From contig NC_071353.1 of the NCBI RefSeq assembly GCF_943734655.1, forward strand, positions 149,278,043 through 149,342,042: 64,000 nt of DNA, read 5' to 3'. This document shows, in pieces, positions 48,401 through 57,400 of the stretch. Source of the stretch: Sabethes cyaneus. Lineage: Eukaryota; Arthropoda; Insecta; Diptera; Culicidae. Each line of letters opens with the position of its first letter. Position 1 is the first letter of the stretch. Below the pieces are notes generated by a model. That model saw only the letters and a list, made by a program, of their open reading frames with translations. It ran no database searches and was not told the DNA's origin. Position numbers and translations under genes: made by a program.

Positions 48401-51400
48401 TCCATCTCCATAGAAACTGGAACTGCAATGCGAATTGCGGCAGTATATACACGAAATACACCGTTTACGCAACATAGCAAGCGCTACGGTGAAAACCCCT
48501 AATGTTTGTTTTATGATTAAAATATAGAAATGCGATAATAAAAAAAGGCTGCGTATTAATTTGTATTTTCGCTGGGTGAACAGGTAAGCTAAACCCCCAC
48601 GAGTCGCCACTGATAGTACTTCCGATGACGCAGTCCCTGTTTCCAATTCTGTGCTTGACCCGCAGCAGAACTCCAATGCGCTGCTGATTTACTACCAGAA
48701 CGTGCGCGGACTTCGGACCAAAATCGATGACTTTTTTATTGCTGTAATAGAGTCGAAGTTTGATATATTCGTGTTTTAACGGAAACACTTGCAACAGCTT
48801 TTCGGGAGCGCATTTTCCTTCTTTAGAAGTGATCGCAACCAGCAGACAAACAGACGAAACGCTTGAGCAATTATGGGTAAACGTGCTACTGTCCGCTCAT
48901 TCTCTGAACATCGGTGTAATGGAGTGATCCCCGAAACCTAACAGTAGCCCTAGGTTATTCGACACCATACCTCAGCCGTAAGGACAACGCTAGGAATATT
49001 AGTGAATATATCGAATCAGCTGAAAGTTCTCAGCTAGCGTCGAATAACCTAGCGCTAAGAAGCGTGGTAAGAAAAGCCTGGAGCTGCTTAGCTTAAATAA
49101 ATAAGAACTAAGCATAATGACAGGTTTGCTTACAGGACACTGCCCGAGTAAATACCATCTCACGAAGATGGGCATTCTCAGTGAAGATTCATGCCGATTT
49201 TGCGGATACGACACTTAAACATCAGCACATCTACTGTGCGAGTGTGGTGCGTTAATACAACACAGATTAAGAGTCCTCGGTAAAGGAACATTGGAGCCTC
49301 TGAATATTTGGACTGAAAGTCCCAACAAGGTAATCAACTTCATAAGAAGTGCTGTGCCTAATTGGGACAACTGTGCATACTGAGTACTGACAACTGCTCG
49401 GATTACTGGTGGTATGTCAGGCAGTGCACATAGATTAAGGATGGAGCATACCACAATAGATCTAAATGCTGGTCGCAGTGGTCTAGTCTCCTATAAACAA
49501 AAAAAAAACCTAGCGCTACTGTGTGATGATTACAACCAGTCCGGCTTAGTTTAGAATGTTCCTGTAAACGGTTGCCCTAACATCGACTACCAACATTCAT
49601 TAATCCATTCCCTGCTTCCTTAGAACAAATTGCCTCCGCTGTTAGAAACACTCCTAACGAAATCGTCAGCCTCAACGTTTTGCGTGAACCGAGGAGATTG
49701 TCGAGACTGCCATCGGAAAACTGTTCTCACTGGACTTCTTTCATTATTGTTCAATGCTGCAATCCAGCAGTGTAGGTTCCCTACCCTATCGAGGAATTAC
49801 ATCGTTGACGGAGTGTATACGGATCTGAAAGCAACGTTTGATCGGGTCGATCACGGTAACCTCCTTGCAAGACTTGAGAGGCTGGGAGTTTCCGCACTGT
49901 TCTGCAAGTGACTACAATCGTACCTAACACACCGTAGGTAGGGTGAGTGTGAAGAGCGGGTTCGAGTTTTCCGACTCGTTCTGTAACATCTCTGGCGTAC
50001 CACAGGGGAGCAACCTTGGACCACTGCTCTTTTCCCTTTTTATGAATGAACTGTCAGCTCTCCGGCTACCTGGTTGTAGGTCATTTTATACCGAAGATGT
50101 AAAAATCTTTACGGCAATCAAAACGGATTCCGACTGGATTGAATTGCAAGTGCAGAAAAATTTTTTTGAAGTGTGTGACCCCCAAATCTACCGCGCCGTA
50201 TGAGCAACGTTGCCGCTTGCATATTTTGAAGACTCTGGAAAGAAGACATGCCAACGCTCAAGCCGTGTGCCTGGCTAGAATGATTTTAGGAGATATTAAC
50301 TGCCCCGCCGTTCTTGAGTCAACTGCAAATGTGTGCTCCCGTAGGACTCCTCAGAACTAGGAACTTCCTGTATCTGGAAGGACGGAATGCAAACTTCCTT
50401 CTATCCTTTTCCTTCTATCGTTCTTCACAGCGTGCGAAGAGAATGGGATAGTGAGTGTTACGTCCGTTTGTCTGCGGTTAAAAGTTCCCCAAAAATCTGT
50501 CAAACAGGCACAAAGTAGTAATTGGTGATTTATGAAATGGAGTGTCACGGGTTTGTGTATTTAACTGGATTTAACATTCGCAGCCTTCGGCAAACTTAAT
50601 TATTGGGTATAGGCTGTCCTTACTCGCTATCGCTTGTTCGAACTTTACTAAGGGATAAAGCCTCTTGGTTTGTAACCCTAGGATAATGCACTGCAAATAG
50701 AGGTGGTTTCTGCGGGAAGGACTGTATCCCGTCAATGTGAGGCAAATCATGGATCTTGAAAAGAATCGGCCAGAATTTATCTTTGGGACTTCTATAAATT
50801 GGTAGACCATCCAGGTTGAAGTTAATGGCAACTGTCTCCGACACACCATTTCCAGTAACCCAGACGTCGGCAGGTTTCAATTTAATCTACCACTGTTTTT
50901 GCGATAAATAAATTAATAAGTCGAATTTCAAGTTCATAAATCAAATTTCATGTTTAGTTTCAAGCCAAATTTAGGCTTGTTAGGGTTGTTAATAAAAAAA
51001 AGGTTTTCGAGTTCGACTTCAATTCCAATTTCATATCCGGTTTCAACCAATTTATATTCATTTTAAATTTTAATTCCGATTTTAAGTTAAGTAATGGTGG
51101 AAAACTCCAAAAAAAGGTCGGAAACCAAACAATACGCTGTAGGAGCAAACAGTTTCTTTGGAAAATGTAAATGAACAGAAAGACGACGACAGGGCAGTAC
51201 AAAGAAAACATTTTTATCTTTTGACAACAAATAAGATGATGAAAAATGACTTAAAAGTGACAATTACGATGACGAAACGGCGAAGACGTTAAAACAGTAA
51301 CGGCAACAACGGCAAAATACCACCGGAAAATGAAACAAAGCCGCGATCTTCGTCTGTTTCTTTGTTCCTTTTTTCCTTCTGTCCAATTTCCCCATTTTTG

Positions 51401-54400
51401 TCCCATCTTTCTCCTTTTATATCTCGTTTTCCTTGTTTCCTCCATGAGTTTTTTCTCACAATTCTTCTTTTCGCTTTTGGTTTCTCTTGTTTTCTGTTCC
51501 GTATTATCTGTCTAGTCTCGTTTTCCCTCCTTTTGTTCTTTTCTACTTTTTTTTCTTTATTCATGCAGTTAGTCTCTCTCATTCAGTCAAGTTTTTTCTT
51601 TCATGTTTCCTTTCTGCATGCCTGTTCCTTTTCTGCATGCTCTGTTCCTTTTCTCTTTCTTTCCTGTTCCGTTTTTCGCCCTTTTGCTGAGTCTATATTT
51701 TCCTCTGTTCCGTTCCATCGTCGTTTTTTCTCGTTTCCTCAGGCCAAAGCAAGCCGTTTTTTTCCTTTTTCTTTATTTTCGATCCCGATTTTCGTCTTAC
51801 ACTCATTTTTTAGCTCGAGTGCAATCCCGTTTTACGCTTACGTCTGTTCTGTTATTCCTCTTTATTACGACATACTTTTCCCATTTTCCTTTCCTATGTC
51901 ACGTTCTGTTTTACTTTTTCGTTTTAACGCTTTTGACTTCCGTTTCCATTTCTTCTCTCTTTTTTTGTTCTCCATTTGTTTTTTTTCACCATTTTGCTGC
52001 TTCTGTATTTTCTCCTTTTCTTTTCCACTCTCCCTATCCCTTTTTTCTCCTTTTCGTCGCATCTTTTCTTCTTTTCTGCTTGATTTATCTTCATTTTCTT
52101 TCTCGTTTTCTTTATGACTTTTCTTCTTAACATTCTTCATTTTTTCTATCCAGTCTCTTCGTTTTTTGCTCCGTTTTCCCTCTGTTTCTCTCTCGTTTTC
52201 TTCTTTTTCGATTTTCTTTTTATGTTCCGTTTTTATTTTTCTCTAGTTCATGACATTTTAATTATTTTTCTCTCGCACGTTTTTCCGTAATCCTTCCGCT
52301 AAATATGCTAACAATTTCATGAAAAACTTTTACTATTTAAAAGAATAAAAACTGACAAGAAAGAACAACTTGAGAATGGAAGGGAAAATGGAAAATACGG
52401 TTTGAAGAAAATACCATAAGGAAAAGAACATGAGGATAACCTGGCCAGAAAATGAGAAACGGAACAAAAAATGAAAATGAGGAAAAGAAAAATTCGAGTG
52501 CAGGAAAATAGAGCGCAACGGAAAAGAAACATGAGCAGAACATAATAAAAAGAGAAAGAACGAAACACGCGACAGCGAAAAATAGAATAGACAAATAGGA
52601 AGTGAGACAAGAGAGGAAATACTGAACAGAAGACAAGAGATACCAGAAGGAAAAAGAAGAATAGTGAGAATAAAGAAAACTGATAAAGGTAACGAGTAAA
52701 ACGGGGAATTGAGAAAGAAGCGAAAAAACAAGTGAAAAACATTAAATAAAACAGGACTAAAAGTAAGAAAAAGTAGTAAGAAACAGGAAGCACGGAAAAC
52801 AAGACACAGAATAATGGGATATAAGAGAAACAGGACAAACGGAAAAGATCATGAAACGAAACTCGACAAAAACTGGACAAACGGGTTGGGAAACGGGGAA
52901 AAATACGAAAGGGAAAAAGAATAAAAATTGGTACGAAAAAAAACGCGAGAGAATGGAAAGCGAAACGAGGCATAAAAAGAGCAAAAAAGTGGAAAAGAAG
53001 CAAACGAGAGAAAAAAGAGTAAAACGAGGTAAAAACCAAGACTGGAAATAAAAAACGAACACGGAAGGTAAATGAAATGAAGGAAAAACCATGAGGAAAA
53101 TGAATAAAACGAGGGTAAACTGGATAGAAAAATGAGAAACAATGTAACAAAAAATGAAAAAAAAAACAGGATGGAAAAAGAGGAAATACGTAAATTTTCT
53201 TAGCGTTTTCACAGATGGATTACCAAAGTGTCTAGATATAGTCCATCTATTGTTGCTTGCTGCTGGAGATAAAAACGGAATAGAGCACTAGGGACAACGT
53301 GACAAAAACTGGACAAACGGGACAGAAAAAGAAGAAAAACTGGCAAGAAAAGCGAAAGAAAAATTGTGACACAATAGAAGGAAAAACGAGACGTAAAAAG
53401 GGAAAAAACATGAAAAGAAGAAAACTGGAGAAAAACATCAGAGGGGTTGTGCACAAGACACGACCGCATAGATGATGTAGGACTACTTAAATCTCTTTGT
53501 AGTGATAGGCATATGTAATCCCTGTGTAATCGTCTTGCCGTAAAGACTTTGCATTCTATTGGGACAAGGAACTTTTGTCATTTTTTCTGGCACGAATCCC
53601 TAACACTGACATCAAATTGGCGATCATAAGGATTTTTGTTGGGAAGAGGAGACTTTGTTAATCTCTCTGGCGTACTTCCCAAGCAAAGACATCAAATTGG
53701 ACTAGGTTTAATCGCGGTGTTAAGAAATCTTGTTGAAACGAGAAGATTTCGTTATTTGTTCTGGCTTACTTCCCTAGTACAGACATCAAATTGGTAAAAG
53801 TTTAGATCGTCGTGAAGAAGCTTCGACCTGTTGGGACGGGGAGATTTTTTTAATCACGTTAAAACTATGATCGTCTCCTTTGCAACCAATCACGAAGCGA
53901 GGATTTCTAGTATGGATAATGCTTCATTATTCCAATTTTTCAAAAGTGCGCACTTAAATATCAACAGTTTTCCTTATTGGTGTGGATGCGCAGAAGATTT
54001 TCGTAACGATTGACGCAAAAATATTAAGAATCGACGGGGAAACCGCTAAACTTTAGCGCTTAAAATCGTTCATTTTTTCGTGATTTTTGATTTTTTTGAT
54101 TTTTGATGACACCGTATTCCAAACCTTGCCGTAAGACGTAGTCCAAATGGAAAACGAGGCAAGAAAGTGGAGACTTTTCAAAACAAATAGGTAGAAGGCA
54201 GAAGAAAATAAGTAAAAAATGATAAAAACATGGAAACCGTGAAAGAAAATGAGGACGAACTGGACAGAAAAAATGGAACAAACAAGGAAAACAACGAGAT
54301 AGAAAAGGAGACAATACGAGAGCAGGAAAATTGAGAAACAAGAAAAGGAAAATTGTAAGTAAATTGAAGAGAAAAAAATTAAAATGAAACATAAAAGGGA

Positions 54401-57400
54401 TAAAGCGGAAAACAAAATGTGACAGGAAAGGAACAAAAGTTGGACGTAATAAGAGAAAGATGAAAACAAAAAATTGAAAAAGAGTCGACGCGACAGAGAA
54501 CAGTAAACGAGACTGGAAAAGAGCAAAATGAATGAAAAAAGGCGAAAAACAGAATCGAAGAGAGAAAATTAAGAGGAAAATTGGGACTGAATAGGGCGAC
54601 AAACGGGACAGGAAAACGAAAACGTGACAGAAAAGGTTAGAAAATGGGAAAAAAGAGGAAAAACGAGACAAGAAAGAAAAACGGAACAGTTAGGAATGGA
54701 GAAACGAAAGGAAAAAAGAAGTATAGCAAAAGAGAGAGAGAGAGAAAAGAAAACCGATAGATGGAACGAGGAAAATGGATCAAACGGAATATAATAGGAA
54801 AACGATAAGACAAAATGCTAATCAGAAATGGGGATCGGATGGGAAATGGAACAGACAAAGTAGAAAAGGAAAACGGACCACAGAAAAAGCTTAAACTGTA
54901 GAGAAAATGACGAAAAACAGGAAATAGAAAAATATAATAAAAAAGGAGTCAAAAAACAGAAGAAAGGTGACGGAACACGAAAAACACAAAAGCAAATTAC
55001 AATAAGAAAGTTAAAAACAAGCTTAGCTTATCTTAGGTTAGGTTGATTACACTCCGTGATTGGCCGACAAACCAAGATAAAAAAAAGTTAAAAACAAGTG
55101 AAAAAATTGGAATGGAAATAAGAAAAAATGGAACAGGTAACGAATAAAAACAGAACAATGAAACAGAAAACACGAGAGAGAAAAACCGGAAAAAGAGAAT
55201 GTAAGAGAAGAGAGTAAAACCGGAAGGAAAAAGGCACAGAAAAGGAGCAAAAACGAAACAAAAAGTAGAAAAACGGGAGTGAAAAAGGTAAAGACCTGAA
55301 AAGAGGTAAAACGTTTGAGAGAGGAAGACGAGATTGTGAATCTTAATTTCAAGGAAAACTTCGTTCAGTTTATACTCATTTTCTTTCTTTTCGCTATGGT
55401 TTTTCCTTCTTTTTTCTCATTTTTCTTCTTTTCTTCCGTTCGTCTTTTTTTTCTGTCCAGTCTTTTCGTTTTTTTTGCTTCTTTTCCCTCTTTCTCTCTC
55501 CCGTTTTCATCTTTTCTACTTTTCTCTTCTTTTGTCCCGTTTTCCCTCCGTTTTTGCATCGTTTTTTCTTTTTTTCATAGCAGTTTTTCTTTCTCTCTTG
55601 CATTTTTCCTCATTTATATTCAGTTTGTCCGGTGTTTGCAATGCTCTTTTCTGTTTTTTCTTCTTCCGTCGTCTCATGTTTCCCTATTTGTTTCTCTTTC
55701 TGGAGAGCAGCAGGAGACGGACTACCTTTAGATCCATCGGTAATCCATCCGTGAATTTACTAGGAAAATTTACTTACATTTTCACAGGAAACTGCTTGCT
55801 TTACGTTGTTGTTTGGTTCATGAGATATGAATTTTTGAATCAGGCAAATATTCGAGAAAATCTACTTTTTCAGCCATAAAACTTAGGAATAGCAAAAATG
55901 TTATCATAAAACTTTTATCAGATTTTATTGTAATTATTGCAAAATATTTCCATGTGGCGGTATGTAATTTTCTGACTTTTCTTTGGAGTCGTCTGTCATT
56001 CCCTAAACTTTAAATTAGACTTGAATTTGTACTAAATTAGAACTAAAACTAGACTTAAAATTATATTCAAAGTGTTCAAAATATTGCACAGATTTTTGCT
56101 TAGTTTTCAATTTTTGGCATCCATTTTGACAGACGAGAATGTGATTAGGTATGCTAGAATGTTCTTTCTTAAGAGTATGATTTATGTTTCATGAATTTTC
56201 GACTTTAAGAGAGTTTTATGGCAGTATTGTTAAGATACATCCATCTTGCGGAAGTCTGTCACACAACCTTATCAGAACGATTGTCAGGTCTTAAGGAAGC
56301 TGTAAAAAGTCGTTTTAAACTGGAATCAAGTATCTTTTGAAACCGCTTATAAGTTGAATTACTCTTATTGATAATACAGTTTTATGGATGGTTCTTCAAG
56401 TCTTCTTCAATCATACTTCAGAACTATTAATCAAAAAAGACAAAAGTCACTTGAGGATAACCATTATAAAACCTGATAGCCTCTGCAGCGCTCTGATAAA
56501 ACTACTATAAGACATGAATAAAACCAATTTACTACTGGATTGTTACTTGGGATATGTTTTCTGATGTTTGTGACCACGTTCTAAAATTTTAAAATTCTCA
56601 AACTAGGCAATGGTTCCATTGCGACCACCGCACCCACTAGTGGCCGCCGGTCAGCCACCACCGCCACCCTCTCTGTCGCATCATCCTCCACCGATACCTC
56701 CTCATTTCGTGAATCACCCGTCGATGCTAACCGAGCAGCAGTTGCAGGCGGCTGCTGTAGCGGCGGCGGCCGCAGCAGCTGCAGCCGCCAGTGGTCTCTC
56801 GATCAACCCGACCCACCTTGGAGGCATCAACGCGGGCGTTCCCACGGTCTACGGTCAACCCATCACCGATGCCCAGGTGGCGCAGGCTCGCCTGCACAAG
56901 CAAGGCCACCGGCCGCTGGGTCGAACCCAATCCGCTCCTCTTCCCCTCGGACATCCCATGCTAACCGGAGCCCCAGGCTCCGTGGTCAACATCGGACAAA
57001 CCCACTACGAGAACAGTGATGTAAGGCACCATCACCCTTTGGAACAATTTCCACAATCACTAATCGCCAATTATATTTTCAGGCCGAACGACAAGCCTAC
57101 GAGCAGCACATGCTGATGAAGCAGAAGATCCGCCAGGCAGCGCTGTCGCGCGCCAACTGCGTCCGCGAGCCGCAGCTCAAGGAGGAAGTCGAATCCGGCG
57201 AGGTGATCGACCTGACGGATAAAAAGCAACCACCCAAGACGACGGTGATTACCTCGAGCAGCAGCAGTAGCGTAATCAAGAGCACCTCCCATACGACACT
57301 GCTGCGTGACTCCTCCGCGGAAAGTCTCCAGCAGCAGCACGTCGAGTTCCTGCAGGCTCAGCAGCGCGAGCTTGCGCTGCTGCATCAGCAATCGATGCAG

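Larger units (their letters stand above)
46346..48612. mobile_element. hAT-superfamily element with 8 bp target duplication
   Basis: Ends CAGTGGCGACTCGT and ACGAGTCGCCACTG are exact 14 bp inverted repeats, and ACCTGTTC recurs 11-13 bases inside each end. ATAGTACT stands on both sides (46338-46345, 48613-48620). CAGTG-type ends with 8 bp duplication define hAT. No transposase is seen. Inside are a diverged direct repeat (46450-46515 and 47954-48016), a Tc1/mariner-like insertion and a 180 bp hairpin MITE. Confidence 0.9.
45570..50440 (+). mobile_element. Jockey-like retrotransposon carrying nested insertions
   Basis: Ordered pieces on the + strand: ORF1 (45661-46281), ORF2 endonuclease start (48621-49057), endonuclease remainder and RT (49519-50210), and a C-terminal piece to about 50440 (RCRLHILKTLERRHANAQAV, ILGDINCPAVLE). 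They are separated by a 2.3 kb hAT-like element and a 449 bp retroposed fragment, each with its own target duplication. Bringing 49057 next to 49519 makes the endonuclease reading continue into CDDYNQSGLV. RT decay: the YADD box reads YTED, and a large part between RT and thumb is deleted. The left border is uncertain. It lies in HDAC4 intron 7, sense orientation. Confidence 0.85.

Noticed and set aside
51362..53150. Very long Phe/Ser/Leu-rich open frames (up to 277 codons) in the purine/pyrimidine blocks, also at 5.4-7.5, 32.4-35, 37-41 and 54-55.7 kb, with recurring FCPVF
   Set aside because: A pyrimidine-only strand can hardly form stop codons, so long frames are expected. The FCPVF rhythm just reflects a 21 bp unit. 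No start context, domain or splice support.
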